Origin: Aporrectodea caliginosa | Lineage: Eukaryota > Annelida > Clitellata > Crassiclitellata > Lumbricidae | Reading direction: 5' to 3' | Assembly (NCBI GenBank): GCA_020284085.1 | Contig: JACEVL010000128.1 | Location: 2,747,829-2,811,828 of the forward strand | Length of the DNA: 64,000 nucleotides | In this document: positions 11,090 to 23,055 of the stretch, in pieces | Layout of the letters: each line of letters begins with the position of its first letter | How positions within the stretch are numbered: position 1 is the first letter of the stretch | Position numbers and translations under genes: made by a program | The notes under the pieces: generated by a model | Databases searched by the model: none | What the model saw: the letters and a program-made list of their open reading frames with translations, nothing else | What the model was told of the DNA's origin: nothing

Positions 11090-11775
11090 ATTATTCTAAA
11101 ATTGAATGAACTATGGAAATGTTGTGGATATTTGTGGTACACGCAAACCCTGAGGAATGATGAGGAATGATTAAAAGTCTTTTAAAGTGTGGTCTACGGA
11201 AACCAAAAAATAAATGCGTTTTTTCTAGTAACAGAGGTTTACAAATTTGGGTAGGTAGGAAATTTTTGTTGGTAAAATATTTGTATCCAGTGCTATAATT
11301 AAAAGGCAATTTGAAGACACAAAAACTGCATGCTGTACAGTAGGCAAGTTGATAACGTCTAGGAGCTGGTGTTGTAAATTCACTTGAACAGTCCCATACA
11401 TAGTTGCTACTTCTTTGATGGCTTGTTTAATTGAATGCTCCACTATGTGACTCTGCTCCTCGTTTAGAGAAAATCCTTTTCAACACGTTGAAGGGTTATT
11501 GTAATTGGGTAATATTGACGGCACTGACCGGATCTCATTAGAAGGTTCTAGCATGTAAATTAGTATAGAATTTCAGCGTTAGATAAATTGATACAATACA
11601 TGTAGGCCAAAGCTGGGCTCACAAAAAATGTTTTTATTGTTGTCTGTTATTGTTAATTTAAAAAATAATAAATTTATGCTGAAACTCTGCACACAATTTT
11701 TTTAGACAGTCGTTTTGGTGTCACCCCTACGAGGGTGACACCCGGTGCGGCCCGCACCCCCTAGTGACGCCACTG
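11090..11775 (-). mobile_element. Truncated hAT, CAGTGGCGTCACTAG family
   Basis: The right end is ctagtgacgccactg, the exact inverse of the terminus of the complete copy at 46784-49503. The adjoining 350 bp is colinear with that copy, including a minus-strand transposase remnant (HSIKQAIKEVATM). The other terminus was not found, so this copy is 5'-truncated or rearranged within the PPAN intron. Confidence 0.75.
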
Positions 11776-12474
11776 TTTTTGTGATTTTATCATAATATGG
11801 TAAGTACTACATGTATTCTATACATCAACCAGGTAAACGACATCCATGGATATTATATCAAATTATAGAGCCAGTGTTAGCATAACAACTAATCAGTTCA
11901 GACTACAATTATTATTATTAGTGAAATATAAATTAATCAAATAAACTGATGGAAATGTTCATTCAACGTCATTATCTGAGATGCCATCCAAGTCCTCGTA
12001 TTCGGTGTCAATTTTAAATAGTTCAGCTAGGGCAGCTGGAATACTTTATGACACTTCTTCACTATCGTCATCTGTGTCACTGTTATGCGCGGCTTCCGCA
12101 TCTGGGTATTATTTGTTCCTTTCTAAGTCCGAGGTAAATACCTGCGGATTAATAGTTTCCGAGGCTTCAGAAAAGCCAAGTGGTACCATTGACCAGCCAT
12201 TGGTTCCACACATATTCTTATTATTGATTAGTAACTTTTATAACACCACTGTAGAAATGCACAAGGCATCAACTGATAGCACATTAAAACAAAGCCATAA
12301 TCCGATCAACAATCAGATCATAACGATAGTGCACTTGGCAATGCACTCAGAATTTCCTTCCCATAAAATGACCGACACAATGCTCCCAAAATGGCGGCGT
12401 TGTTTCTGAAAACCATGAAGCAATCGGCCTGCCCATGTTCCCACCAGTGTTCTTAATTAGTAACTTTTAGTGCT
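11776..12474. other. Intron with possible acidic coding remnant
   Basis: Minus-strand sequence at about 11970-12185 has an open stretch reading GFSEASETINPQVFTSDLER, then SDTDDDSEEV and DTEYEDLDGISDNDVE before a stop. It resembles the acidic C-terminal tail of a DNA transposase, but I cannot assign a family. Nothing else was recognised. Confidence 0.35.
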
Positions 12475-14065
12475 GTGGTAGAATTCAAGCAGCATCAACC
12501 ATCAACTCTTCTTTCTGACATCTACTCTGCTATTGATAAATCTCATGTCACTCTCTTGGCTCTCTTTGATGCTTCTTCAGCATTTGACATGGTAGATTAT
12601 GAGATCCTCTTACGGCGTCTTGAAATCTCCTTTGGTCTCAGTGGATCTCCTTTACACTGGTTTCGTTCTTATCTCACTGGTCGCTCTCAAATGGTCATTC
12701 TTGGTGACACTCACACCAAATGGGTACCTGTTAAATTTGGGGTGCCACAGGGCTCTGTGCTGGGCCCACTACTTTCATTTCGTTCATTCATTTCGGATAT
12801 TTATATAGCGCCCCTTCAAGATTTCTACTCAGAGGCGCTCCCGACTACACAGCGGACACTGAATCGGAGTTTCACGCCGAAGCGCATGAGCAATTGCGAG
12901 TGAAGGACTTGCCCAGGGTCCCTACGGCGGCGGCTTGAGGTAGATTCGAACCCGCAACCCTTCGGCTGCAATGCACCGAATATATCCGCTTGAGGTGGAT
13001 TCGAACCCCGCAACCCTCCGGTTGCAAGGCACCGAACATACCTCTACACCACCGCGCCCCAATACTATAGATTTTATTTACTGCTGATATTCCTCTTCTT
13101 TTTGCGAAACACTCTGCCTTTGGTCATCTCTTTGCTGATGATGTTCAAGCCTTTGTTCATGGTCCTCCTGTCAATCAACTTGTCCTTTCTCAATTCATTG
13201 AGTCTCTCTCCTCTGACCTTCATTGTTGGATGTCATCCAACCGCCTTTCTCTCAATTCTGCGAAGACTCAGTTGATATGGTTCGGCACACACCAACAGCT
13301 CCTTAAATTAGACTTTACTATTCTTGCTCAGCGGTTCCCCTTGTTTACCTTCTCTAATGCTGTTCGCGACCTGGGTGTTACTCTGGATAGTACTCTCTCA
13401 TTTGCTGCCCACATATCTAACCTTTCTCGGTCTAGCTTCTATCATCTGAGACGTCTTCGAGCGATTAGGCGATCTGTTTCCTCCTCTATTTTCACTACTA
13501 TGGTTCATGCATTCGTTTGCACACGTATTGACTACTGCAATTCTCTACTTGCTGGTCTTTCGAAATGTCGGCTGTCTCCACTGCAATCAGTGCTTAATGC
13601 AGCTGCCCGCTTGATAGCCCGTCTTCCTCGCTTCTCTCACATTTCGACCTTCATGACAGAGCATTTACATTGGCTTCCCCTCATCGCCCGAATTCGGTTC
13701 AAAATTCTATTTCTTACATCCAGGGTGCTCTTAGGTCTGGCCCCTCGCTATCTCTGTGATTCAATTCGCCGACCCCTTTCGGCTGCCTCTGGTCGCTCAC
13801 TCCGCTCCTTAGACCGGCATGACCTTCTCGTACCTCGGTCGCGGACTGCTACTGCCCAGACTAATGCATCTGTTGGTCCTATGCTCTGGAATGACCTTCC
13901 CTCTACGATTCGATCTGTGATCCTAACTGGGGGTATTTCGGCCTCTTCTCGTTGTCTTAAGACGTTTCTTTTTTCGCAGAGTTCTTCACACTGGGAGCGC
14001 TTCTGATTGCGTATTACTGTGAGAAGCGCTTTATAAATTTCTAAATACAATACAATACAATACAA
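12475..14065 (+). mobile_element. L2/CR1-clade LINE, reverse transcriptase to 3' tail
   Basis: This is the best-preserved copy of the window's dominant LINE. In order it encodes SDIYSAIDKSHVTLLALFDA, SSAFDMVDYEILLRRL, FGVPQGSVLGPLL, then a SINE insertion, then the catalytic FADD at 13130-13141, LSLNSAKTQLIWFG, DLGVTLDSTLSF, RIDYCNSLLAGLSKCRLSPL and WNDLPSTIRSV. The last 258 codons (13230-14006) are open. The 3' end GCGCTTTATAAATTTC plus aaatacaatacaat is shared with the SINE family described below. Confidence 0.9.
12783..13063 (-). mobile_element. tRNA-derived SINE inserted in the LINE reverse transcriptase
   Basis: Minus strand: head gggcgcggtggtgtagaggt (box A region), then box B ggttcgaatccacctc, then a conserved body and a tail ending ggggcgctatataaa. 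The promoter part is partly duplicated, giving two box B copies. It splits the LINE between GPLL and the FADD box. Confidence 0.85.
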
Positions 14066-14083
14066 TTGCTCTTAATAAGCTTT

Positions 14084-15228
14084 AGGCCAAAACAAAATAA
14101 TGGTGTGTTTCCGGTAACGCGACCGAGTCACTTTTTTGCCGCGACTCGGAAAATTTTGTAAAAAATTTTTTTTAACGGAAATTTTTTTTTTAAATTTTTT
14201 ACGGAAAATTTAAAAAAAATTTATTTTGTTTTACTTCACATACATTAAGCCTTTGCATGCCGGAGATGCAGAATCGCGACATTATAGGTGCATTCACTAA
14301 AGCAGAGACGTTCGGAAACTAGCGGTCTTTCAATGGAAATAATGGTGCAGTAAATTAGGGCCTACAGCAATAAAAAGGGCTAAAGTGTGGAGTTTGGGAG
14401 AGGAAGGTATTAGACCCGAAAGTGGTGGATTTTCTCACGGTAATTTGACAGGGTTATTTCACAAATCTGACCGCCATATTCATTGTTCATTTCATTTCGG
14501 ATATTTATATAGCGCCCCTTTAAGATTTCTACTCAGAGGCGCTCCCGACTACAGCGCGGACACTGAATCGGAGTTTCACGCCGAAGCGCACGAGCAACTG
14601 CGAGTGAAGGACTTGCCCAGGGTCCCTACGCGGCGGCTTGAGGTGCATTCGAACCCGCAACCCTCCGGCTGCAAGGCACCGAACATACCCCCACACCACC
14701 GCGCCCCACATTGTATCAGAAATACCTTTTATCGTACGTGCCATTATAAAAGTAAAGCCTCCTTAGCAATCAGCCTACTTAACAACCTCTGTAGCATACT
14801 ACTTTCATAGCAACCAGCCTTCTTAACAACCAAGCTTTGAAGCAACCAACCTCTGTGTCAACCTCATTAGCAACCAGTTTCAAAGTCAGACTTGGCCCCT
14901 TTAGCAACCGCCTTCCTTAGCAACAGTTAGCAACCCCTGCCCCTTCCATTTCACCTTGCAAGAAAAACGATGTCAACAAAAATGAAATAAATAAGATTGT
15001 TTTCTACAGCTGTTTGTAGGTACATTCTGCAAATAGGCATTTTTAATACTTGCATAGAAAATACATACTTTGGTACAGCATGTACCGCTGTGCATAAATG
15101 GGCGGTGGCTTAATTTTCGGAAATCACTGCATAAAATTATTTTAACAAAATAAAATTATTTTCCTACCAACCTACCCAGTTTTTTTTAACTCTGTTACCG
15201 GAAACACACCATTATTTTTTTTTGGCCT
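14084..15228. mobile_element. DNA transposon with ~38-bp TIRs (aggccaaaa...ccggtaac)
   Basis: The left end aggccaaaacaaaataatgg tgtgtttccggtaac is repeated inverted at the right end with about two differences. Inside, near the right end, ttagcaacc is iterated many times. A SINE is inserted at 14488-14708. No transposase was recognised and no clear target duplication could be read, so the superfamily is open. Confidence 0.7.
14488..14708 (-). mobile_element. tRNA-derived SINE
   Basis: Same family as 12783-13063: a minus-strand head (gggcgcggtggtgtgggggt), box B ggttcgaatgcacctc, and tail gcgctatataaat. The flanks share cattgt, a possible short target duplication. It is nested in the DNA transposon. 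Confidence 0.85.
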
Positions 15229-15299
15229 TATCTATAAACATATTCACAAATTAAGCATTCGCATTTCAGGTTTAGTTTTACATAGAAGTGTCAGATACT

Positions 15300-15890
15300 T
15301 CAAATAAATAATTAACCCGGTGCTTTGATGCAAGCATGAATAAATAATAATCGGATAACTTACGTGGGTAGGACTTTGTCTGCCGTTAAATAATTGTGTC
15401 CAATTGTATATCCAATATTGCTCATTAGGTAGAATTTATTTATGTTTAATGTGTAGGATAAATAAACACATGTTTAAATACATGCTTGAAATAATTTGGT
15501 TTATAGTTAAATAACAAAATAATTACCCATGCTCTACAAGAGAATCATGAACAATAACACGAATGAATGAATTAATTAAATGAAAACAAATGCGTCCGAT
15601 AACATAGACGCTGCGTCGTAGGTACGATACGGTTATATGTACTAGTGCTATACTTCAAAAAAATAATTAACCAGGTCTGCGAGACAAGCATGAATATTAA
15701 TATGAATTAATGAAATTGAAACAACTGCATCCGATAACATACGCTGCGTCTAGGTACAGTTCTACGTACCTGTGTTATACTTCAAACAAATAATTACCCA
15801 AATGCAGAGAAGCATGAACAGGCCTAATAATATAAAAGAATGAATTAATTGTGCCCGATCACATATTAGACTTGGTCTGATATGCGAGTC
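15300..15890. repeat. Imperfect tandem repeat, unit roughly 140 bp
   Basis: The motifs tacttcaaataaataatta, caagcatgaata and atccgataacat...gctgcgtc recur at least three times in the same order with growing divergence. There is no coding potential. Confidence 0.55.
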
Positions 15891-16074
15891 TTAGAGCGGA
15901 TTTTTGCCTAATACTTATATAAAATTTTAATTATCTGCAATGAGACAATTGTGCCTGATTATATATCGGATATTGTGTATTAGGTCAAAATAAATTTTAT
16001 TTATGTTAAGCTATTAAAGCCAGTACTAATTAAACATGCTGTAGATCTAAATGATTAGCGATTGCTAGTGTATT

Positions 16075-16486
16075 GTATTGTATTGTATTTGAACACTTGT
16101 TATAGCGCCTCAACCAGATTTCCCATTCAGAGGCGCTCCCGACTACTGCGCGAACGCTGAATCGGAGTTTCACGCCCAAGCGCATGAGCAATTGCAGTGA
16201 AGGACTTGCCCAGGGTCCCTACGCGGCGACTTTGAGGTGGATCCGAACCCGCAACCCTCCAGCTGCAAGGCACCGAACATACCCCTACACCACCGCGCCC
16301 CAGTATATTGTGATGTGTTGTATTGTGTGTTGTATTGTACTCCACGTTTATAATGCGACCGAGCCACCCGCAGTAAAGATCCGAGAAATTAATCTCTGAT
16401 AATCCGACCCGACCGGGAAGCGAACCCGGGGCGTCGGCGCGGCGAGCGGGCACCAACCCACTCGGCCACTTGTAGCCCTGTTTATG
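16075..16486 (-). mobile_element. Dimeric tRNA-derived SINE
   Basis: Read on the minus strand, a first tRNA-like unit (box A ggccgagtgggttggt, box B gggttcgcttcccggtc) is followed by a linker ending tacaatacaac. A second unit identical in type to the SINE at 14488-14708 (gggcgcggtggtgtaggggt ... ggttcggatccacctc) follows, then a gcgctataacaagtgttcaa end and an aatacaatac tail. The same two-unit arrangement recurs at 31580-31975. Confidence 0.85.
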
Positions 16487-16710
16487 GGGGGGCCTTGGAT
16501 AGCGCATTGGATAACATCTGGCACAGAGACCGAGAGGTAACGAGTTCGAGCCCCAGTTGGGCGGATATGTTTGTAGGCTGCTATTAGCGCCGTTGTATTA
16601 CAGGCTGTCTGTTCTGTTAGTAGTTAAGATTTAAATTGCATAACATGTAAATGTACAGCGCAGTGCGTTTGTCAGGCGCTTATTAAAGAAAAGATATTAT
16701 TATTATTATT
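16487..16710 (+). mobile_element. Third SINE type, (ATT)n tail
   Basis: The plus-strand head cttggatagcgcattggata has a tRNA-like box A and is followed by gagttcgagcccc (box B). A body ends with ggcgcttattaaagaaaag and (att)n. It abuts the dimeric SINE head to head. Confidence 0.75.
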
Positions 16711-17373
16711 CTTACCAAAATTGATAACGTCGTCGGTATTTATCTGTCTATGGTGAGCATAGAAATACTTTCAGGGCATAGTTTCGCATTAAAGAAATGG
16801 GATTTAATTTGTTCAGAATTTGCCGAAAATAACCGCTTCGAAATTTTTTAAAAATTTCAATACATACGTCGCATCTTGAAACAAGTTGCAACTGCCGACC
16901 AGTGTTTCCATTAATGCCCAAACGACCGTTTTTACGTCCATGACAAATGTCCAAAATTCACAGGCTAGGCGTAAAATTCCAAAGAGCTACGTCTATAATT
17001 CAAGGTCAGGACGTAAGTATACACCCTCTTTTTGGACTCTAACGGAACCGCTGCTGTCGACGCTCAAGTAAAAACTTTCGGACTTATAGTCCGGAAAATA
17101 CAGTAAACTTATTTCACTGCCAAATCTGCATATTTCATTAATTTAATCACCAAAAGTACTACATCATAGGGAAGGATTTGGGCGAATGGTAACACTCCAG
17201 CATGAAGAGCAGAAGATCAGCATGGATGTGGGATAGATTCCCACTACCCTTCCAAAGGTCCACTCAGCCTTCCATTCGCCAGATGGCATTGGTAAAATGA
17301 GCAGTAGGACAGATGGGCGCCTTGCATGGCTGCCATACAGTTAAAATTCGACTTCTGTAAGAACTTGTAATCA
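16711..17373. other. Intron, nothing recognised
   Basis: No exon of PPAN and no TE signature could be recognised here. Confidence 0.4.
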
Positions 17374-17504
17374 TACATTCATACTATGACTTGTAATCAT
17401 ACTGTGGTGTGTCAGTTTGAATTTATAATGTAATGTAATGTACATTACATTATAAATTCAAACTGACACACCACAGTATGATTACAAGTCATAGTATGAA
17501 TGTA
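17374..17504. repeat. 131-bp near-perfect palindrome
   Basis: The sequence tacattcatactatgacttg ... to the centre near 17439 (aatgtacatt) is mirrored base for base on the other side. It lies exactly at the 3' end of the minus-strand LINE fragment that follows, whose tail is taatgtaatgta. Confidence 0.9.
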
Positions 17505-17886
17505 GCACCACTTAACAGTCTCACAGAAGCGCTCAACACGTGGCCATCAAACAGCTGAAAAAGTGCGTCTTTAAGAGTCTAGAGAAAATCATATAGCCGC
17601 GTGCAGCACGCATAGATGGCGGAAGAGTATTCCAGATCCGTGGGGCCGCAATCGAGAAGTCCCGACAAGCACAGGTGGTGGTTCGAAACGAAGGTAAAAT
17701 CAAGTCATTTCGCGAGGCAGACCAGAGAGCCCGCCGACCAGTTTGCGTGACAACTGGAAAGCACAGTTCAGCAATGTAGTCCGGAGCAGTGCCAGTCGTA
17801 GCCTTCCAAACCACTGAAACTAGCTTAGCGATCTTGAATTTAACACGATCAGCAACTGGAAGCCAGTGTAGCTCACGCCGCATGTA
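17505..17886 (-). mobile_element. LINE C-terminal fragment
   Basis: Open on the minus strand for about 116 codons: RRELHWLPVADRVKFKIAKL, TGTAPDYIAELC, RDFSIAAPRIWNTLPPSMRA, FSRLLKTHFF. These are the typical last residues of a CR1/L2-type ORF2. It is a different subfamily from the (AATAC)-tailed LINE. Confidence 0.85.
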
Positions 17887-18056
17887 GTCAGATATGGTTG
17901 TGGTTGGCCTTAAATAAATTTATATATTGCAGTTGCAAACTTGAAACTACTTCCACTTTCTTCTGTCTATTTATCTAAATCAGGTCCAGTGCACTTGCAA
18001 GCTCTTGGTTGGCATGCCATAAGTGACACACTGGTCTAAAATCAACTGCTACTAAC

Positions 18057-18170
18057 CTGATGGCACTTTTTGCTAACTCAATGTTTCCTCTGCCAGACAT
18101 TTTCTGAGGCAGTGTAACTTCATTGGCTGGTCCATCCAACTCTGCTTCACCATCTGACATATTTCCATCT
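18057..18170 (-). CDS. PPAN: PPAN exon: acidic linker and GRGN motif
   Basis: The exon has acceptor ttcttag, donor ATCAG|gttagt, and length 114. It enters needing one base to complete a codon and leaves two. It encodes DGNMSDGEAELDGPANEVTL, then PQKMSGRGNI and ELAKSAI(R). PPAN proteins have an acidic SE.E.DG stretch followed by LPQ...GRGN....SAVRL at this site. The split AG codon is completed by the first base of the exon at 10871-11014, giving arginine. Confidence 0.88.
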
Positions 18171-18889
18171 CTAAGAAAAATGAAATTACAATTCAATGTC
18201 AGTTCACTTTGGAACTTGTCAAAGTAGTTTAAGTATGTCATAAAAGCTTGGGCCACGCTAGCCTAGATTATGTTGAAGTCATTAAGAACAAAGAGTTTAT
18301 CTATAATAAGTTAAGAGTACTCCAATAACCAAGAGTCACCACTGGTGAGCTGCCAAGCTGAACTGATGGATTCCCACCCAGAGTTGACAGCAGACCATAC
18401 ATAGTTCCTGGACCACATAGCGTTGAAGAAAAGGTGTAATGACAGGCGATAAACCTGCAACACACAAACTCCAACACCAACCAGTGATAGAAGACACTGC
18501 ATCCACACATACCTGAGTCACCAGTCTGTGAAGAATGATATTCGTCAGCAGCAGGCCACCACTTCTAAACAATGTCTGGTCATAAAACTTCGTTGCAGTA
18601 CAATATACGCATCAATGCAAGCCTTTTACAACTGGAGCTTGATACCGTCCAGTTAATAACCTCAAACCTCTAACAGTGGACATGTCAATTGGCAAAGCAA
18701 GAGACTTCAATAGTGCCCCAATACCACCCAAAAAACACTCAAAAGCATATGTGACTGTGCCTAAGAAGAACCTCACAAAGTCATAAAAAAATAAAAAAAA
18801 TTGCTTAATATTGTATAGGATTGGGTTGATCCATCAACATAAAGAACTCCCAGAAAACTTGATAGAATAATAATCATCCCAGATTACAC
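18171..18889. other. PPAN intron, nothing recognised
   Basis: I searched the minus strand here for the missing Brix exon and did not find it. Confidence 0.4.
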
Positions 18890-18894
18890 AGCAT

Positions 18895-19090
18895 GGGAAT
18901 TCTGCAAAATGCAAGAATTACACAGGTATCAGTCTACAGAGCATACTACGAAAATGTTCACCAAAACGACACAAAATAGAATGTTCAGAAAGCACATGGT
19001 CACATGGAGAAGAACAAGTCAGGTTGGGAGCAGGAAGAAGCACAATTGGCCAACTATTCACAGAAAGACAGAAACTTAATACGCATCAAG
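18895..19090 (+). mobile_element. Reverse transcriptase fragment of a second LINE clade
   Basis: The plus-strand reading NYTGISLQSILRKCSPK ... EEQVRLGAGRSTIGQLFTER fits the N..GISLLS..GK ... EEQ.GFR.GRST.DQ.F.L.Q block of RTE-like and similar reverse transcriptases. It is degenerate and isolated. Confidence 0.65.
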
Positions 19091-19429
19091 CACAATGAGA
19101 AAGTTATCATCAATTTCAGACTTTCAAACGACAATAAAAAGGTTCATATCTTTCTTTCGGCCTTACTGCTACTGACTCAGTTTTTAGAATCCATCATTTT
19201 ATTTAAAATGAATCAGCAAAAAAATCTAAGATTTAAGGCAATACGGGTCTTACTTTGTGATATATTCGCTGATATCAGAGTATTTCGACATGTCAGGAAC
19301 TTTAGCTTTTAGCAGCTTTTTAATTGGCCTTGAAATACCAACAGGAGTCACCTGAATGTTGCTGGAACACATAAGAGCACATGGTCACATAAAGAAATTA
19401 GTAGCTGGGCAAATGTTGCAATGCAATCT

Positions 19430-19890
19430 GGCTTCAGGACTTGGGCCATTCTACCAAGACAGTTTGCGGCTGATCTCAGACTTCTCTACTGCCATCAACT
19501 CTGGTCATGTGACACTGCTAGCTCTTCTTGACGTAAGCATGGTGTTTGACATGGTCGACCATGACATACTATCAACACGTCTCAATAAATCATATGGATA
19601 AATGTTAATTATTGAAATGGCTTCAATCACTTCTTGAGAAGTGGATGACTATGATAGCTATTGAATCAGCCTGCTCAGATTGGGCCCATTCTCATCAGCG
19701 TCTCCCAGGGTTCGGTCCTTTGATTGCTACTATACATTCTTTATACAGCAGATCTGACTCAAATTATCACAATACTTGGACCCCATGTCAGTCAATACGG
19801 CGACGATGTCCAGCTTTACTCCAGTCTTTACTCCTTCTGATTCTTTCGCTACTAAGACCAATCAATCAATCAGTCAATCAATCAAATAAA
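19430..19890 (+). mobile_element. L2-type LINE reverse transcriptase fragment
   Basis: Contains INSGHVTLLALLDVSMVFDM followed by VDHDIL, a broken VSQGSVL box, and a degraded catalytic box (Q.ADDVQLYSS) spread over several frames. It ends in an (aatc)n stretch that meets a minus-strand LINE end. Confidence 0.75.
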
Positions 19891-19892
19891 AC

Positions 19893-20460
19893 TTGATATA
19901 GCGCCCCTTCAAGATATCTACTCAGAGGTGCTCCCAACCCATACATGGCTTTCAGAGAATTACAGAACACAGATGAAGAGTTCCTAGGTAGGAGACACAA
20001 CTCTAGAGGAAGCCCATTTCAGACATCATGCCAACAACCGAGAAGGCCCGATGCTGCATTATAGAAGTGTGAGGAAAAGGGACAATCAGGTCACCGCAAA
20101 CCACAGAGTGAAGAGGTTGGCAGCCACTATTGGCAGAAATAGGGCGACAGGAGCTCCTGCAGATAGGCAGGCGCAGTACCAAAGAGGCAAAGCCAAACGA
20201 ATGCGGAGATCCTAAGAGATGCGTTGGGGTAGCACTAGCAGCAGCCAATGCAGGACATCCAACATATAGTCGGAAACATGACCCAACCTAGGGATGCCAC
20301 CAATCAGTCATGCAGCAGCATGCAAAACTCGCTCCAAGCGCCCAATCCGACATTGTGGAAGGCCAGCATATATTGAGGAATAATAGTCAAGGCTCCTGGT
20401 AACGAAGGCATGAACTAGAGTATTTGCAGCTCACAAGATAACGGAGCTTGTACATAAGAC
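19893..20460 (-). mobile_element. L2-type LINE 3' fragment
   Basis: The minus-strand 3' end (gcgctatatcaag) and coding residues CGDLIVPFPHTSIMQHRAFS followed by VVG and LPICRSSCRPIS place it in the same LINE group. It is tail to tail with the plus-strand fragment. Confidence 0.7.
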
Positions 20461-20544
20461 CGTTCGCATAGTTTTACTCGACGATGTAGAAATACAGCTC
20501 ACACCTTGAGTTCGTACAGCGTCTGCTTCGATTCGATCGACAAT

Positions 20545-20700
20545 GAAATGTTATTTCTCCAATTAAACGTTAAGTCCCTTTGGTAGGACAAACGATCCCT
20601 TGAGATCGTAGAACGTTTGCAACAATTCACTTGACGATTAAACCTAATTTCTTCAGTTAAACACTTGGTCCCTTTGGTAGGACGAACCCTACTACCGTTG
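20545..20700. repeat. Direct repeat around ccctttggtaggac
   Basis: Two blocks about 105 bp apart each read aattaaac...(t/g)tccctttggtaggacaaac or a close variant. They may be the edge of an unrecognised element. No terminal structure was seen. Confidence 0.45.
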
Positions 20701-21189
20701 TAGACAAAACACCGATCGTCTCAATCACAAACTTATCGAAATAATGTTCAATCACGACGCGATCATTTTTTTCACAACATCCATTACCGACAACAGACGA
20801 CATCGCTCTCTTCCTCCATCCTCCCGAAGTCATTCAGAGCACATGCGCAGCAGACGATAATTCATCACTTGGCAGTTGAACTTTAAATTAGCCAATTAAA
20901 GGGCTCCAACACCTCATTTGTAACCACGCATCAAGGTAAACGTCCCCAATTTATTTGATTATGTCCCTCTATGCGTTGGTTTCTCATTAATTCAGAGTCC
21001 CTAATTGCTAAGGATAATTATCCACTTAACAACAACTCAGTTCAGTGCTATAACACATACACATACATAGTCACAGATAGAAGTGTATGTAAGTAATGAG
21101 GATATCGCTACAGGGTTGTAGGGCCACGAGATGACGTGACAGAGACAGCCAAGATCTCGAAGGTGACCAGCTTGTCACGCAGCATTATC

Positions 21190-21560
21190 CTTCTAGTGCG
21201 GAGGCGATATCTGTGGTAGATGATGATACCCCGCCTCGACGCTCCGGATGAGAAGAATCGGACCTCTGGCAGTCCAGAAGAGAATAGCCAGGAGTCGTCG
21301 AGAGATGTCTGAAGACGATGAATGCCAGGACTTCGTTATGGCAAGGATATTCAAAGTGTTGTCAATAATGGCATCAGGCACTACAAGGTACTTAGCCCCC
21401 AGGGAATGAATGCTCCACGTTGCGATGTGAAGGCCAGTTGAAGACAAGGGAGACGTGGACAGAGAGAAATATCATCGATGGCGGTAGTTTGGAAGAAGAT
21501 TCGAGAAATAGATAATTCCGTTAATCTACCAGGTGCAATCCTCGAGCATCTCTCATCGTT
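21190..21560 (-). mobile_element. LINE endonuclease fragment
   Basis: The minus strand reads LHIATWSIHSLGAKYLVVPD, AIIDNTLNILAITKSWH and SSSDISRR. This is the N-terminal AP-like endonuclease of CR1/L2 elements, where TWNIRS and ITESWH are expected; the catalytic N and E are replaced by S and K. A broken, inactive remnant. Confidence 0.8.
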
Positions 21561-22826
21561 GAGATAAACTGCTTTCTCTTCAGTAGACAGATGCTGAGAG
21601 AACAGAAAGATGGTCGTTAGGTCTTGGTTTAGGAACAAGAATGACGCTGCATCATCTTCAGACATGTGGTCTGCATAGCGGCAGCATCATAGTTGTGCAG
21701 CCTTTGGATTAGTTGAATGTCATTGAAGCCAGCAGCGACTTCACATGATAACCACGATTGGATGTAGATGTTAACAACAAATCTATTAAATTAAGATGAC
21801 GAGAATGAGCAGTTCCTGGTAATCTTCTCATGGCTGTGTTTCCTGAAGTTGTTGTTCAACAAAGTTCAATGGATCTTCCATCTCTTTTGCCTGGTGTGAT
21901 CTTTCTTGTGAGTTCATCTAAACCTGTACGGAAAGTAGCATGATCAATATCGGCCCAGGGATTTGAAACGACTTAAAGCATCTGTATATCATTATCTGGT
22001 CCGAAAGAAGAAGCTAAGTAGACTGTCAGTGAGTAGACACTTTCCAGAATTACTTCAAGAATACGATTTGCTACCCCAATCTTCGATTGATGCAACTACT
22101 GCAGCAGCTGTTATTTCTTCTGTCCCACCTGGTAGGTATGGAACTTCAAGTAGCTGAGTAGATAAGGTTTTACATAGCATGAAAAATGCATTGGCTACTC
22201 ATTACTACATGTGCCACAAGGTAGTATTTCCACGAAAATTTTACCACGATATGCACATTAGCTACTCATATACACATGAAATGTACCTTAGCTACTCAGT
22301 ATATATGATGTCCTAAGGTACACTTTTACACGATATATATGAATATTCTTGTACCCATAGCTACTCTTTCTGGGTTAAAATATGTACTCGAATTTTTACT
22401 TTTGCCTCTAAAAATTATATATGTTTGCACAAAATTCAACATGAACGTTTATACCTGTTACTATTGGTGCTAAGTAAAGCCCAAAAATCTGTTCTCAAAA
22501 TAAGGCGCCTTATTTTATTAATATAATGCACAAAACAAGGTGATGAGCAAAGGTCCGCTTTCTCAGTAAGCCTGATATAGCAGGTCCAAATTCGCATCTA
22601 ATCACCTTTTAAACTACTTGCAATCTAGGTTGCTCCATTGGAAGACTGGTACCAGGCTACGCTAGCAGCCTGGTACCATGTGAATTTCTACTTAAAATCA
22701 TGCCTGACTATTTTTGCCAGGGCGGCAAACGCGAAGTACTCAGCAAATATGATGAGCTAACGTAAATGAGTAGATAGCATATAGATTTTCACCCACCAAC
22801 CGAGTAGCTACTACACGATTTGTACT

Positions 22827-22830
<4 letters not shown>
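21561..22830. other. PPAN intron, no element identified
   Basis: The motif tagctactcat/gtagctactc recurs at about 22190-22380 and once more near 22800, suggesting a decayed repeat. A short open stretch on the plus strand near 21963 was considered and not supported. Confidence 0.4.
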
Positions 22831-22860
<30 letters not shown>

Positions 22861-22862
22861 CA
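22828..22862. repeat. (TA)n microsatellite
   Basis: Alternating ta interrupted by ca. Confidence 0.85.
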
Positions 22863-22997
22863 CATTCATTTAATAGAACAGACTGACAAACTGCGAGTTA
22901 TATAATAGAAAGGCAGAGAAATCTAATATATGGGCACAGTTGCTGATGGGTACTTTACCGTTCGTTAAAAGGTCTAAACTCGCACATGTATGCTACC

Positions 22998-22998
<1 letters not shown>

Positions 22999-23053
<55 letters not shown>
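22999..23053. repeat. (TA)n microsatellite
   Basis: About 26 uninterrupted ta units. Confidence 0.95.

Positions 23054-23055
<2 letters not shown>

Noticed and set aside
21963..22157. Plus-strand open frame MKRLKASVYHYLVRKKK... as a host exon
   Set aside because: No good splice sites and no recognised homology; opposite in strand to the gene whose intron contains it.
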